Positions 8,883 through 17,907 of a stretch of 64,000 bases of DNA are shown one piece after another. The stretch comes from Sva-07 sp963728355 (GTDB lineage: Bacteria; Actinomycetota; Acidimicrobiia; Acidimicrobiales; Ilumatobacteraceae), in NCBI GenBank assembly GCA_963728355.1, contig CAVSJQ010000002.1, positions 186,001 to 250,000 of the forward strand, written 5' to 3'. A program made the position numbers and the translations under genes. Every line of letters starts with the position of its first letter. Position 1 is the first letter of the stretch. The notes beneath the pieces are model-generated. The model searched no databases. It saw only the letters and a program-made list of their open reading frames with translations, and was not told the DNA's origin.

Positions 8883-9644
8883 ATGGCATTGCTGGAAGTC
8901 AGCGACATCTCCGTGCGATTCGGAGGCATCATCGCCCTGGACGATCTCACGTTCGGCATCGAACCGGGACAGATCTGCGGGCTCATCGGTCCGAACGGTG
9001 CCGGCAAGACGACGATGTTCAACGTGATCAGCCGCATCTACGACCCCGCCGGCGGTTCCATCCGGTTCGACGGTGAGGATCTGCTCGAGATGCACCCCCA
9101 CCAGATCTCCAAGATCGGGGTGTTCCGAACGTTCCAGAACCTCGCCCTGTGGCCCCGGATGTCGGTGATCGACAACGTGATGGTGGGCGCCCAGACGCTC
9201 AGCAAGCAGAACTTCCTGACCGCCATGTTCGACATCGGGCGCCGCAAGGAGGAGCGCGAACTCCAGGAGCGGGCGTACGGGATCCTCGACGACCTCGGGC
9301 TCGTCGACGTCGCCTTCCACCAGTGCGCCGGATTGCCGTACGGCACGCTGAAGCGCATCGAACTCGCCCGCTGCCTGATCGGCGCACCGAAGCTGTTGAT
9401 GCTCGACGAGCCCGCCACCGGGCTCACCCATTCCGAGGTCGGAGAACTCTCCGAGATGATCGTCGGCATCCGCGATCGCTACGACCTCACCATCCTGCTC
9501 GTCGAGCACCACATGGGTCTGGTGATGAGCATCTCGGAGAACGTGGTCGTCTTGGACTTCGGACGCAAGATCGCCGAGGGAAGTCCTCGAGACGTCCAGG
9601 AGAATCCGACCGTCATCGAGGCCTACCTGGGAGCACCCGCATGA
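8883..9644 (+). CDS. livG: ABC transporter ATP-binding protein, LivG type
   Basis: A 253-residue ATPase of a high-affinity branched-chain amino acid type importer. It has Walker A (GPNGAGKT), a Q-loop (RTFQNL), the degenerate signature motif LPYGTLKRIELAR where LSGG.Q is usual, Walker B (LLMLDEPATGL) and the H-loop (VEHHM). The extended stretch after the Q-loop and the C-terminal YLG are typical of LivG. ATG 8883 follows an AAGGGGG ribosome site; ATG 8859 is in frame upstream. It is the first of five genes on one strand: two ATPases, two permeases and a binding protein. Substrates of such systems also include amides and urea. Confidence 0.9.
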   Translation: MALLEVSDISVRFGGIIALDDLTFGIEPGQICGLIGPNGAGKTTMFNVISRIYDPAGGSIRFDGEDLLEMHPHQISKIGVFRTFQNLALWPRMSVIDNVMVGAQTLSKQNFLTAMFDIGRRKEERELQERAYGILDDLGLVDVAFHQCAGLPYGTLKRIELARCLIGAPKLLMLDEPATGLTHSEVGELSEMIVGIRDRYDLTILLVEHHMGLVMSISENVVVLDFGRKIAEGSPRDVQENPTVIEAYLGAPA

Positions 9645-10354
9645 GCGACCGACTGTTGGACGTGAAGGATCTGCACGGTGGCTACGGCCCCATCCAGGTG
9701 CTCCACGGGCTCGACTTCCACGTCGACGAGGGCGAGGTCGTGGTGATCCTCGGGGCGAACGGTGCCGGCAAGACCAGCACGCTGCGTGCCGTGTCGGGCA
9801 TGATCGAGACGTCGGGCAGCATCGAACTGCAGGGCGAACAGATCCTCGGTGCCAAGCGGGCCGACATCGTCCGCAGGGGCGTGGCTCACGTGCCCCAGGG
9901 ACGCGGCACGCTGCCCGAACTCTCGGTGGAGGACAACCTCCTCGTCGGCGCGTACGTACGCAAGGACAAAGAAGTGCGCGCCGACATGGACAAGTGGTTC
10001 GAGGTGTATCCGGTGCTCCACGAGCGGCGCCAACAGCGCGCCGGCAGCCTCTCGGGCGGTGAGCAACAGATGCTCGCCGTCGCCCGGGCGCTGATGTCAC
10101 GGCCCCACCTGCTGCTGCTCGACGAGCCGTCGCTCGGGCTCGCGCCGATCATCGTGGCCGACCTGTTCGAACGGTTCGGGCACATCAACAAAGAGACCGG
10201 CACGACGATGCTCGTGGTGGAGCAGAACGCACAGCTGGCGCTCCGGATCGCGGATCGCGGTTACGTGCTCGAATCGGGCGAGATCACGGTGCAGGGCGAG
10301 GCCTCCTCGCTGATGCACGACGACGCCATCCGCAAGGCCTACCTGGGAGTCTGA
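9641..10354 (+). CDS. livF: ABC transporter ATP-binding protein, LivF type
   Basis: The second ATPase of the importer, 237 residues. All nucleotide-binding motifs are intact: Walker A GANGAGKTS, VPQGRGTLPELSVEDNL, signature LSGGEQQMLAVARAL, Walker B LLLLDEPSLGL, H-loop VVEQNAQ. It ends in KAYLGV as LivF proteins do. Its ATG overlaps the livG stop by four bases (ATGA), indicating translational coupling. It would pair with LivG in the cytoplasm to drive the LivH/LivM channel. Confidence 0.92.
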   Translation: MSDRLLDVKDLHGGYGPIQVLHGLDFHVDEGEVVVILGANGAGKTSTLRAVSGMIETSGSIELQGEQILGAKRADIVRRGVAHVPQGRGTLPELSVEDNLLVGAYVRKDKEVRADMDKWFEVYPVLHERRQQRAGSLSGGEQQMLAVARALMSRPHLLLLDEPSLGLAPIIVADLFERFGHINKETGTTMLVVEQNAQLALRIADRGYVLESGEITVQGEASSLMHDDAIRKAYLGV

Positions 10355-10361
10355 CCGACAC

Positions 10362-11255
10362 ATGGAACTCTTCGTCGCTCGTCTGTTCGACGGGCTCGCC
10401 AACGGCTCGACCTACGCACTGATTGCCCTCGCACTGGTGATGATCTACAAGGCGACCACGCTCATCAACTTCGCCCAGGGCGAGATGGCCATGTTCGGCT
10501 CCTTCATCGTGTTGGCGCTCGCCACCGAGCAGGGCGTGCCGATGTGGATCGCGGTGTTGATCGGCATGATCATCTCCGCCCTGATCGGTGCAGGGATCGA
10601 ACGCACCCTGATCCGGCCGTTCGATCCGGCCGATCACCTCCCGCTGGTGATCATCACGCTCGGCCTGTTCCTGATGTTCGGTTCGCTGGCCGGCATCATC
10701 TGGCGGTTCGATCCTCGCCAGTTCCCCGAGCTGTTTCCCTCGGGTAGCGCCTTGTCCTTCGGTGCGGCGACGCTCACCTGGTACACGGTCTGCGTGGTGG
10801 CCACGGTGCTCGTCGTGGCCGGCCTGCTCACGGTGTTGCTGAACACCACCAAGATCGGCCTCGCCTTCCGCGCCGTGTCGTCCAACCTCGAGTCGAGTGA
10901 ACTCTCGGGTATCCGGGTCGGACCCACACTGCAATTCGGCTGGGCCCTCGCAGCGGCGGTCGGCACGTTGGCCGCATCGATCTACGTCGCCGACCCGATC
11001 CGTCAGCTCGAACCCACCGTGATGGCGCGGGTGCTGATCTTCTCGTCGGCAGCGGCAGCGCTCGGCGGCCTCGACAGCCTGTGGGGCGCGATCGTGGGCG
11101 GGATCGCCATCGGCATGGTGCAGAGCATCGTGGTCCAATACGTGCCGTTCATCCCGAACGAGATGAGCCTGGCAACGGCGGTGCTCGTGCTGGTGCTCGT
11201 GTTGGTGTTCAAACCGTCGGGGCTGTTCGGCACACCTGCGGTGGAAAGGGTCTAG
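10362..11255 (+). CDS. livH: ABC transporter permease, LivH type
   Basis: A 297-residue integral membrane protein with about eight hydrophobic helices. The N-terminal FDGLANGSTYALIALALVM and the INFAQGEMAMFGSF motif are diagnostic of LivH permeases. The cytoplasmic coupling helix region TKIGLAFRAVSSNLESSELSGI and the C-terminal GLFGTPAVERV also fit. It starts seven bases after livF and ends 11 bases before livM, so it lies inside the same operon. It forms one half of the translocation pore. Confidence 0.9.
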   Translation: MELFVARLFDGLANGSTYALIALALVMIYKATTLINFAQGEMAMFGSFIVLALATEQGVPMWIAVLIGMIISALIGAGIERTLIRPFDPADHLPLVIITLGLFLMFGSLAGIIWRFDPRQFPELFPSGSALSFGAATLTWYTVCVVATVLVVAGLLTVLLNTTKIGLAFRAVSSNLESSELSGIRVGPTLQFGWALAAAVGTLAASIYVADPIRQLEPTVMARVLIFSSAAAALGGLDSLWGAIVGGIAIGMVQSIVVQYVPFIPNEMSLATAVLVLVLVLVFKPSGLFGTPAVERV

Positions 11256-11266
11256 AGGACGACACG

Positions 11267-12523
11267 ATGGCACGTTTCAACCTTCTCGAGGGGTCCGCTC
11301 AGTACCGCACCTACCGATGGGTGGCCTGGGGAGTGTTCCTGGTGGTCCTGCTGCTCGTCGGCTTCGCCTACGCCGACACGGCGCAGGTGACCATTCTCGA
11401 CAACCGGTACAACCTCGGCCTCCCGCGGATCAACAAGGCGATCGCCTTCTCCGTCGCGGTGCTCGGCCTGCAGGTGATCGTCGGCTACACCGGCCAGTTG
11501 GCGCTCGGCCAGAGCTTCTTCTTCGGCACGGGTGCCTATGTGGCCGCGTGGCTGGTTGCCGACCAGAACTGGCCGTGGCTGGCGACACTCGTCGTCGTCG
11601 TGCCCGTCTGCTTCGCTCTGGGGGTGATCATCGGCATCCCTGCGTTGCGCATCAAGGGTCTCTATCTGGCGCTCGTCACGCTCGGACTTGCCGCGGTCTT
11701 CCCGGCCGTGGTGCAGCTCGACGTCTTCGACCCATACACGGGTGGCGCCTCGGGCAAGTCTGTCGACTCCACGCTGCTGCCGCCCAGCTGGCTCCCGCTC
11801 AACGGGATCAACGGCGTGCTGCAGGACATCCCGTTGATCGGGCAGTACTTCGGTGAGGGAGACCTCACCAGCCGGGAACTGGAACGGATCTGGAAGTACC
11901 TGCTCTTCGCCTTCCTCGCTGCGATCTGCCTCTGGACGGTGTCGAACCTCGTCCGCAGTCGACCCGGTCGGGCGATGCGTGCGATCCGTGACAACGAGAC
12001 CAGCGCCGCCGTGTCCGGTGTGAACCTGTCGTGGTCGAAGACGATGTCGTTCGGCATCGCCTCGGCACTCGGCGGGGTCGGCGGCATCATCTACGTTGCC
12101 GAACTCGGCATCGCCTCGCCCGGCGACTTCACCCTGGTGCTCGCGATCTTGTTCATCGTCGGTCTCGTGGTCGGCGGCGTCGGCACGCTGTCGGGTGCCG
12201 TCGTCGGCGGGCTCGCCATCACGTTCATCCCGGAATGGGCGTCGTCGACCGAGCAGTTCCCCGGGATTCCCGAGCGATGGCTGCAGGGGCCCACCGGCAC
12301 CTTCATCATGGGTGCGCTCTTGATCCTGCTCACGTTCTTCCTGCCGGGTGGCATCGTTTCGGGTGCCCGTCGTCTCAAGGCGAAGGTGGTTCGTGTGATT
12401 CCCGTCCCGCCGAAGGGGTACCAGCCGAGGGACCCGACCGAGGCCATTGGCGCCGGTGGTGACTCGGACGTTACTGTTGACGGTGAACCGGCCACTGCGG
12501 ACACCGATCTCGCCGCACGCTGA
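11267..12523 (+). CDS. livM: ABC transporter permease, LivM type
   Basis: The second permease, 418 residues, with about nine to ten membrane helices. It has the LivM hallmarks VGYTGQLALGQSFFFGTGAY near residue 75, GIPALRIKGLYLALVTLG and the coupling loop SRPGRAMRAIRDNETSAAVSGVN (residues about 235-257). The polar C-terminal extension of about 60 residues after the last helix is longer than usual and probably cytoplasmic. ATG 11267 follows a TAGAGGACG leader. A 99-base gap holding a hairpin separates it from the binding-protein gene. Confidence 0.9.
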   Translation: MARFNLLEGSAQYRTYRWVAWGVFLVVLLLVGFAYADTAQVTILDNRYNLGLPRINKAIAFSVAVLGLQVIVGYTGQLALGQSFFFGTGAYVAAWLVADQNWPWLATLVVVVPVCFALGVIIGIPALRIKGLYLALVTLGLAAVFPAVVQLDVFDPYTGGASGKSVDSTLLPPSWLPLNGINGVLQDIPLIGQYFGEGDLTSRELERIWKYLLFAFLAAICLWTVSNLVRSRPGRAMRAIRDNETSAAVSGVNLSWSKTMSFGIASALGGVGGIIYVAELGIASPGDFTLVLAILFIVGLVVGGVGTLSGAVVGGLAITFIPEWASSTEQFPGIPERWLQGPTGTFIMGALLILLTFFLPGGIVSGARRLKAKVVRVIPVPPKGYQPRDPTEAIGAGGDSDVTVDGEPATADTDLAAR

Positions 12524-12534
12524 ATCCCAGGTCG

Positions 12535-12575
12535 TCGGACCCACACCTCGTCGAGCAGTTGTCGAGAGGGTCCGA
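12535..12575 (+). terminator. Possible intra-operon hairpin between livM and livK
   Basis: TCGGACCC (12535-12542) can pair with GGGTCCGA (12568-12575) over a 25-base loop that holds smaller CTCG/CGAG pairings. It may slow transcription or protect a separate livK transcript. Confidence 0.35.
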
Positions 12576-12622
12576 TCCAGGAGCTGAACACTCAGCATCA
12601 CATCACACATTGAAGGGGGAAC

Positions 12623-14110
12623 ATGAAAGCTTCACCATGGAAGCGCTCGATTGCAGCGCTCATGGCCGCCGGACTGGTCTTCGCTGCCTGTGGCAGTGAC
12701 GACAACGGCGACACCACACCCGCCCAGACCGATGCACCCGCCGGCACGGAGGCGACCGAGGGCACCGACGCGGCGCCCGAGGAGACCGACGCCGCGCCCG
12801 AGGCGACCGACGGCGAGGACATGGCCGGCGGCGAGGAACTCGCCCTCGAGGGCGAGGTCGAGATCGCCGCGGGGACCACGCTCAACCTCGACGACTGCCC
12901 GAGCGACTGGGATCCGTACCGGGGCGTCGACGGCGACGAGATCCGCATCGGCCAGTCGTTGCCACAGTCCGGCCCAGCGGCCGCGTTCGGCCCGATCGGC
13001 GAAGGCATGCAGATGTACTTCGACTACCTCAACGACAACGATCCGATCGACGGCAAGGATCTCGTGCTGATCGCACGCGATGACGCCTACGAGGCCGGCC
13101 GTACGGTTGCCAACGTCGAGGAGATGATCGACACCGAGGACATCTTCGCCTTCGCTGACATCATCGGCACCAGCAACAACCTCGCGGTGCGTCCGATCAC
13201 CGACGAGGGCTGTGTTCCGCAGCTGTTCAACTCGACGGGCTTCCCGCTGTGGGGTGACCCGGCGAACTTCCCGTGGACGATCGGCAACATCCTCAACTAC
13301 GTCACCGAGACCAACATCTGGTGCACCGCGATCGTCGACGAGTTCGGCGAGGGTGCGTCGGTGGCGGCGCTGATCATGAACAACGACTTCGGCGCGACCT
13401 ACCAGTCGGCGCTCGAGGCATGTGCCGCCGACGGTCAGATCGATCTCGTCGAAGTGCAGGTGCACGACCAGGCCGCACCCGACATCACCAACGAGATGAC
13501 CACGCTTGCCTCGAGCGGGGCTGATGTGTTCGTCGCCGGTACCACCGGTGCGTTCTGCCCGCAGTCGGTGGCCAGCGTTGCGGCCACGGAGTGGCGTCCC
13601 CGCTTCTACATGTCGTACACCTGCAACAACCTGGCGAGCTTCTTCGCTCCGGTTCAGGACCAGGCGGCTCTGCTCGCCGAGGAGGGTTCTGGTGTCCGGG
13701 TGACGAACTCGAACAAGGTGTGCGGCGACGCCGCCTACGCCGATGACCCGGCGATCCAGCTCACCGTCCAGGTGCTGGACGAGTACGGCAATGGAACGAC
13801 GTGTGCCGATGGTTCGTACTCCACCGGCGTGCTGTTCGCCCAGGTCCTCGAAGACGTCTTGCGCTCGGCGGCGGCGATGCCAGGTGGGCTCAACCGGGTC
13901 AACCTGATGGCGGCGGTCTGGAACATGGACACCACCAACGGCCAGCTGGTCGGCGACGGGGTCATCAAGACCGACGGCGTGAACGACGCCTTTGTCACCG
14001 AATCGGCGCAGATCTCGGAGGTCGTCGTGACCGACGGCAACCTCGGGTTCAACCCGATCGGTGACGTCATCGATCTGGAAGGTCAGGGCGGTTCCTACCA
14101 GGGTGGTTGA
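12623..14110 (+). CDS. livK: ABC transporter substrate-binding lipoprotein, LivK/amide type
   Basis: A 495-residue extracytoplasmic binding protein. A lipoprotein signal (MAAGLVFAACGSDD, lipidated Cys near residue 22) leads into an acidic, Thr/Glu/Ala-rich linker of about 55 residues, then a Peripla_BP_6 fold beginning IRIGQSLPQSGPAAAFGPI. Later motifs such as ARDDAYEAGRTVANVEEMI and GADVFVAGTTGAFCPQ fit the family. A clear ribosome-binding site (GAAGGGGGA) precedes the ATG. It would capture the ligand outside the membrane and hand it to LivH/LivM. The ligand is not evident: the family includes branched-chain amino acids, amides and urea. Confidence 0.88.
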   Translation: MKASPWKRSIAALMAAGLVFAACGSDDNGDTTPAQTDAPAGTEATEGTDAAPEETDAAPEATDGEDMAGGEELALEGEVEIAAGTTLNLDDCPSDWDPYRGVDGDEIRIGQSLPQSGPAAAFGPIGEGMQMYFDYLNDNDPIDGKDLVLIARDDAYEAGRTVANVEEMIDTEDIFAFADIIGTSNNLAVRPITDEGCVPQLFNSTGFPLWGDPANFPWTIGNILNYVTETNIWCTAIVDEFGEGASVAALIMNNDFGATYQSALEACAADGQIDLVEVQVHDQAAPDITNEMTTLASSGADVFVAGTTGAFCPQSVASVAATEWRPRFYMSYTCNNLASFFAPVQDQAALLAEEGSGVRVTNSNKVCGDAAYADDPAIQLTVQVLDEYGNGTTCADGSYSTGVLFAQVLEDVLRSAAAMPGGLNRVNLMAAVWNMDTTNGQLVGDGVIKTDGVNDAFVTESAQISEVVVTDGNLGFNPIGDVIDLEGQGGSYQGG

Positions 14111-14131
14111 TCACTGCTGTTGATCACTGCT
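14106..14131 (+). repeat. 13-bp tandem duplication across the livK stop codon
   Basis: GTTGATCACTGCT is present twice head to tail. The first copy contains the livK TGA. Confidence 0.8.
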
Positions 14132-14166
14132 GACGGCGTGAACGCCTGAGCAACCCGAACACGGCA

Positions 14167-14209
14167 ACGGCCGGTGGCTTCCCTCCACACGAGGGTGGCC
14201 GCCGGCCGT
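14167..14209 (+). terminator. Strong hairpin terminator of the liv operon
   Basis: A 12-bp outer stem with one G-T wobble (14167-14178 with 14198-14209) encloses an inner CCCTC/GAGGG stem and a short loop. No T-tract follows. It lies 56 bases after the livK stop, between convergent genes. Confidence 0.65.
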
Positions 14210-14236
14210 GTCGCGTCCTGCCAGTGGGGGCGGCGC

Positions 14237-14578
14237 TCAGGAACCCGCAGGTCGGCGCGCCACGTTGACCTCGTACTCGGTCGAGCCGGTGATCACGATC
14301 TCGAACTCCCAGGTCGCCCCAGCGGTGTCGATCGCCGTGCACGGGAACGTGGTGCCCTCTTCCTGGTTCTCCGGTTCGACGCACGTCGCAGTCTCGAATG
14401 CGGTGTCCGAGCCGGCGAACAGGGCGTCGCGCAGGTCGCTGTTCTCCTCGATGAACGTCTCGGCGTCGTTGCGGAAGTCGGCCGTCGTGGTGAAACAGCC
14501 CGCCAGGCCGCCGGCGAGCACGACGAGCGACGCAGCGCTCAGCAATGGCGTGTCGAACAGGCGGCGACGACGGCGCAT
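14237..14578 (-). CDS. Small lipoprotein, DUF4333-like
   Basis: A 113-residue lipoprotein: signal peptide with the lipobox LAGC, lipidated Cys near residue 28, then a compact domain. The pattern ATCVEPENQEEGTTFPCTA followed by WEFEIVITG (paired Cys and beta strands) resembles the DUF4333/LppA-like lipoproteins of actinobacteria, whose role is unknown. The resemblance is by eye only. A TACCGT hexamer lies five bases before the ATG. It lies downstream of rarD on the same strand, with a 70-base gap. Confidence 0.7.
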   Translation of the reverse strand: MRRRRRLFDTPLLSAASLVVLAGGLAGCFTTTADFRNDAETFIEENSDLRDALFAGSDTAFETATCVEPENQEEGTTFPCTAIDTAGATWEFEIVITGSTEYEVNVARRPAGS

Positions 14579-14583
14579 GACCC

Positions 14584-14589
14584 ACGGTA
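14584..14589 (-). promoter_or_regulatory. Leaderless -10 box of the DUF4333-like lipoprotein gene
   Basis: TACCGT on the minus strand ends five bases before ATG 14578. No ribosome-binding site is present. Confidence 0.5.
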
Positions 14590-14648
14590 GCGCAGCGCCG
14601 GTCGAGCATGCTCGCGCTCGGAGCGCGACGACGGCTCAGGCAACGCGC

Positions 14649-15569
14649 TCAGGCAACCGGTTCCGGGACCGCCGAACGCCGGTGCGTGGCCACCCGGTCC
14701 CACATCACCACCAGTAGCGCCACCCAGACGACGGCGAAGCCGACCAGACGGTCGAGCGGCACGTCCTCGTCGTAGAGCAGCCAGCCCAACCCGAAGTTGA
14801 TGACCGGCACCAGGAGATTGAGCGGTCCCAGCAGCGTGAACGGGATCGACTGGGCGGCAGCAGCGAACAGCATCAGTGGCACCGCGGTGACCAGGCCGGT
14901 GCTGAGCACCAGCACCCAGTCGGCGGTCCCGGCGGTCTGCGCAACGCTGTCCGAGCCGGTCGAGAAGGCGACGACGGCCAGCACCGCCGGCACGAACAAC
15001 ACGAACGTCTCGCCGGCGAGGCTGTCGACGGCGCCGAGCGGCACGCGGCGTTTGGCGAGCCCGTAGAGACTCCACGAGCCGGCGATCATCAGCGCGATCC
15101 AGGGGGGACGCCCGTAGGAGATCGTCAGGATCGCCACGGCGATCGCCGCCAGCGCGAAGGCGAGGCGCTGCGCCTTGGTCGGATCCTCGTGCAGCACGAA
15201 GACACCGATCGCCATCGTCGCGAGCGGCGCGATGAAGTAGCCGAGCGCCGTCTCGATCACGCGATCGTTGGTGACCGCCCAGACGTAGCTGCCCCAGTTG
15301 ATGGTCAGCAGCAGCGACGCCATCACCAGCCGTCGAGCGGTGGGCCCGTGACGGAGCGCGGCGACGATGTTCGGCCACGTCCGGCGCACGGTCACGATCG
15401 CCGCCATCACCACGCCGGCGCATGCCATCCGCCAGGCGATCAGCTCGAAGGCGTCGAACGCCGCGAGCTGCTTCCAGTAGATCGTCAGGAAACCCCAGAG
15501 GAGATATGCCGCGACGGCCAGCTGCACGCCGCGTTGCACGGTGCGGGTGGCTCGGTCGGGCGCTGACAT
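14649..15569 (-). CDS. rarD: EamA-family transporter RarD
   Basis: A 306-residue drug/metabolite-type transporter with ten predicted membrane helices. The start VAAYLLWGFLTIYWKQL and the stretches NWGSYVWAV, ALGYFIAPL and GPLNLLVPVINFGLGWL are characteristic of the RarD branch. RarD proteins are presumed exporters; the substrate is not established. It faces away from pgl across an 87-base divergent spacer with -10-like hexamers for both genes. Confidence 0.85.
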   Translation of the reverse strand: MSAPDRATRTVQRGVQLAVAAYLLWGFLTIYWKQLAAFDAFELIAWRMACAGVVMAAIVTVRRTWPNIVAALRHGPTARRLVMASLLLTINWGSYVWAVTNDRVIETALGYFIAPLATMAIGVFVLHEDPTKAQRLAFALAAIAVAILTISYGRPPWIALMIAGSWSLYGLAKRRVPLGAVDSLAGETFVLFVPAVLAVVAFSTGSDSVAQTAGTADWVLVLSTGLVTAVPLMLFAAAAQSIPFTLLGPLNLLVPVINFGLGWLLYDEDVPLDRLVGFAVVWVALLVVMWDRVATHRRSAVPEPVA

Positions 15570-15578
15570 CGGGTGCGT

Positions 15579-15584
15579 ACGGTA
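15579..15584 (-). promoter_or_regulatory. Leaderless -10 box of rarD
   Basis: TACCGT on the minus strand, nine bases before ATG 15569. Confidence 0.45.
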
Positions 15585-15643
15585 CGGATCCGACGACCGC
15601 TTCGGCGAATGCGATTGCCGCCCGGGTCGGAGGGGTAGCGATC

Positions 15644-15649
15644 TAGCGT
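15644..15649 (+). promoter_or_regulatory. Leaderless -10 box of pgl
   Basis: TAGCGT lies seven bases before ATG 15657. It overlaps the in-frame GTG at 15648, which argues for the ATG. Confidence 0.5.
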
Positions 15650-15656
15650 GGGATCG

Positions 15657-16334
15657 ATGGACGAGCCGCTCGACGACCCGCTCGACGTGTCCGTCACCGA
15701 CGATCCTGCGGCGGCTGCCGGGCGTTGGCTCGCCGACCGTCTTCGTGATGCGGTCGATCGTCGCGGAGCAGCGACGCTCGGCGTCAGCGGCGGCGGTTCA
15801 GCGCCGCCGATGTTCGACGTACTGCTCGCACAGGACGTGCCGTGGCAACACGTCACGGTCTGGCAGGTCGACGAGCGGATCGCGCCCGACGGGCACCCCG
15901 CACGCAACGCGGGCCAACTGGCCGGTTTTCCGTGCCGGGTCGAGTTGATGCCGGTGACCGACGACGATCTCGCCGCCGCGCCCAGCAGGTATGCGACCGG
16001 GCTGCCCGAACGCTTCGACGTGATCCATCTGGGCCTCGGCGACGACGGCCACACCGCGTCGTGGCCGCCTGGCGATCCTGTCGTCGACAGCGAGCGCTCG
16101 TGCGAGGTGGTCGGTGAGTTCCACGGCTTCCGGCGGATGACGCTCACGCCGCCGGTGGTCAACGCCGCGGGCGCCCGCCTCATGCTGACCTACGGAGCGT
16201 CGAAGGCGCCGATGGTCCGGCGCTGGTTCGCGGGGGATGCTGCGCTGCCCGTCAGCCGGCTCCGGCGCGACGACACCTGGGTGATGCTCGATCCCGCCGC
16301 AGCCGCCGAACTCGGCGAACGGCCGTCGCGATAG
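15657..16334 (+). CDS. pgl: 6-phosphogluconolactonase
   Basis: A 225-residue cytosolic enzyme of the pentose phosphate pathway that hydrolyses 6-phosphogluconolactone. Family motifs: TLGVSGGGSAPPMFDVL, the VWQVDERIAP motif, HLGLGDDGHTASWPPGDP with the catalytic His region, and the LTYGASKA turn near the end. Length is slightly short of the usual 240-260. It lies 11 bases before pgi, so the pair forms a small sugar-phosphate operon that opens the oxidative pentose route and glycolysis. Confidence 0.9.
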   Translation: MDEPLDDPLDVSVTDDPAAAAGRWLADRLRDAVDRRGAATLGVSGGGSAPPMFDVLLAQDVPWQHVTVWQVDERIAPDGHPARNAGQLAGFPCRVELMPVTDDDLAAAPSRYATGLPERFDVIHLGLGDDGHTASWPPGDPVVDSERSCEVVGEFHGFRRMTLTPPVVNAAGARLMLTYGASKAPMVRRWFAGDAALPVSRLRRDDTWVMLDPAAAAELGERPSR

Positions 16335-16345
16335 GTTCGACAGCG

Positions 16346-17893
16346 ATGGACTCCGCCGACCTCCTCGCGGCCCTGGCCGACCTGCCCCGTCCCGCCCACC
16401 TGCGCCGGCTGTTCGCCGACGATCCCGGCCGCGCCGAGCGGTACGTCACCGAGGTCGCCGACCTGCGCATCGACTGGTCGAAGCACCTCGTCGACGACAC
16501 GGTGCTCGCCGGGCTCTTCGACCTGGCGGAACGGTCGGGTGTCGAAGCGCGGCGCGATGCCATGTTCGCAGGCGAGCACGTCAACGTCACCGAGGACCGC
16601 GCCGTGATGCACGTGGCGCTGCGGGCGCCGGCGGGCTCGGTGATGAACGTCGACGGCGACAACGTCGTCCCCGAGGTCCACGCCGTCCTCGACACGATGA
16701 GCGCATTCGCCGAACGCATCCGCTCCGACGAACGGATCACCCACGTCGTCAACATCGGCATCGGTGGGTCGGATCTCGGCCCGGCGATGGCCTACCGTGC
16801 GCTCGACGCCTACCGCCACGAGCGGATCCGCTGCTCGTTCGTGTCCAATGTCGACGGCGCCGACGTCGCCGCCGTGCTGGCCGGCTCCGACCCGGCGTCG
16901 ACGTTGTTCATCGTCGCGTCGAAGACCTTCGGTACGATCGAGACGCTGACCAACGCGCGCACCGCCCGGGCGTGGCTGGTGGAGGCGCTCGGGGAGTCGG
17001 CGGTGAGCGATCACTTCGTGGCGGTGTCGACCAACGCCGAGCGGGTCGCCGAGTTCGGGATCGACACGGCGAACATGTTCGGCTTCTGGGACTGGGTCGG
17101 CGGTCGGTACTCGGTCGACTCGGCGATCGGGCTCTCGCTGATGATCTCGATCGGCCCCGACCATTTCCGCGAGTTCCTGCACGGCTTCCATCTCGTCGAC
17201 GAGCACTTCCGCACCGCCCCGCTCCGCGAGAACGCGCCCGTCGTGATGGCACTGCTCGGCGTCTGGTATGCCAACGGGCTCGGTTTCGACACCAAGGCGG
17301 TGTTGCCGTATGCCGAGGAGCTGGCTCGGTTCCCTGCCTATCTGCAGCAGCTCGACATGGAGTCGAACGGCAAGTCGGTGCGACTCGACGGCAGTCGGGT
17401 GATCGGCGACACCGGTCCGATCGTGTGGGGCGAGCCGGGCACGAACGGCCAGCACGCCTTCTACCAACTGCTCCACCAGGGCACCCGGATCGTCCCGGTC
17501 GACTTCATCGGCTTCGCCACGCCGCACCATCCGTACCGCGAGCATCACGACCTGCTGATGGCGAACCTGTTCGCCCAGTCCGAGGCCCTCGCGTTCGGGC
17601 GGGATGCCGATCCCGACGAGCCGTACCGCCAGTTCGACGGCAACCGGCCCAACACGGTGATCCTCGCCGAGCAGCTGACCCCGTCGGTGCTCGGTCAGTT
17701 GATCGCGCTGTACGAGCACATCGTGCACGTCCAGGGAACGATCTGGGGCGTGAACAGCTACGACCAGTGGGGTGTCGAGCTCGGCAAGGAGCTGGCGAAC
17801 CGGATCACCCCGGAGCTCACCGACGAGCCCGATCCCGACGCCCACGATGCGTCGACGAACGCCCTGATCGCCTGGTATCGCGCCCACCGCTGA
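16346..17893 (+). CDS. pgi: Glucose-6-phosphate isomerase
   Basis: A 515-residue cytosolic enzyme that interconverts glucose-6-phosphate and fructose-6-phosphate. Substrate-binding motifs are intact: NIGIGGSDLGPAMAY, IVASKTFGTIETLTNA, the signature FGFWDWVGGRYSVDSAIGLS and PGTNGQHAFYQLLHQG, and the C-terminal signature from GVNSYDQWGVELGK supplying the catalytic Lys. Length is normal for the long bacterial type. It follows pgl by 11 bases. Confidence 0.95.
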   Translation: MDSADLLAALADLPRPAHLRRLFADDPGRAERYVTEVADLRIDWSKHLVDDTVLAGLFDLAERSGVEARRDAMFAGEHVNVTEDRAVMHVALRAPAGSVMNVDGDNVVPEVHAVLDTMSAFAERIRSDERITHVVNIGIGGSDLGPAMAYRALDAYRHERIRCSFVSNVDGADVAAVLAGSDPASTLFIVASKTFGTIETLTNARTARAWLVEALGESAVSDHFVAVSTNAERVAEFGIDTANMFGFWDWVGGRYSVDSAIGLSLMISIGPDHFREFLHGFHLVDEHFRTAPLRENAPVVMALLGVWYANGLGFDTKAVLPYAEELARFPAYLQQLDMESNGKSVRLDGSRVIGDTGPIVWGEPGTNGQHAFYQLLHQGTRIVPVDFIGFATPHHPYREHHDLLMANLFAQSEALAFGRDADPDEPYRQFDGNRPNTVILAEQLTPSVLGQLIALYEHIVHVQGTIWGVNSYDQWGVELGKELANRITPELTDEPDPDAHDASTNALIAWYRAHR

Positions 17894-17907
17894 GCTCCCC
17901 ACCCCTC

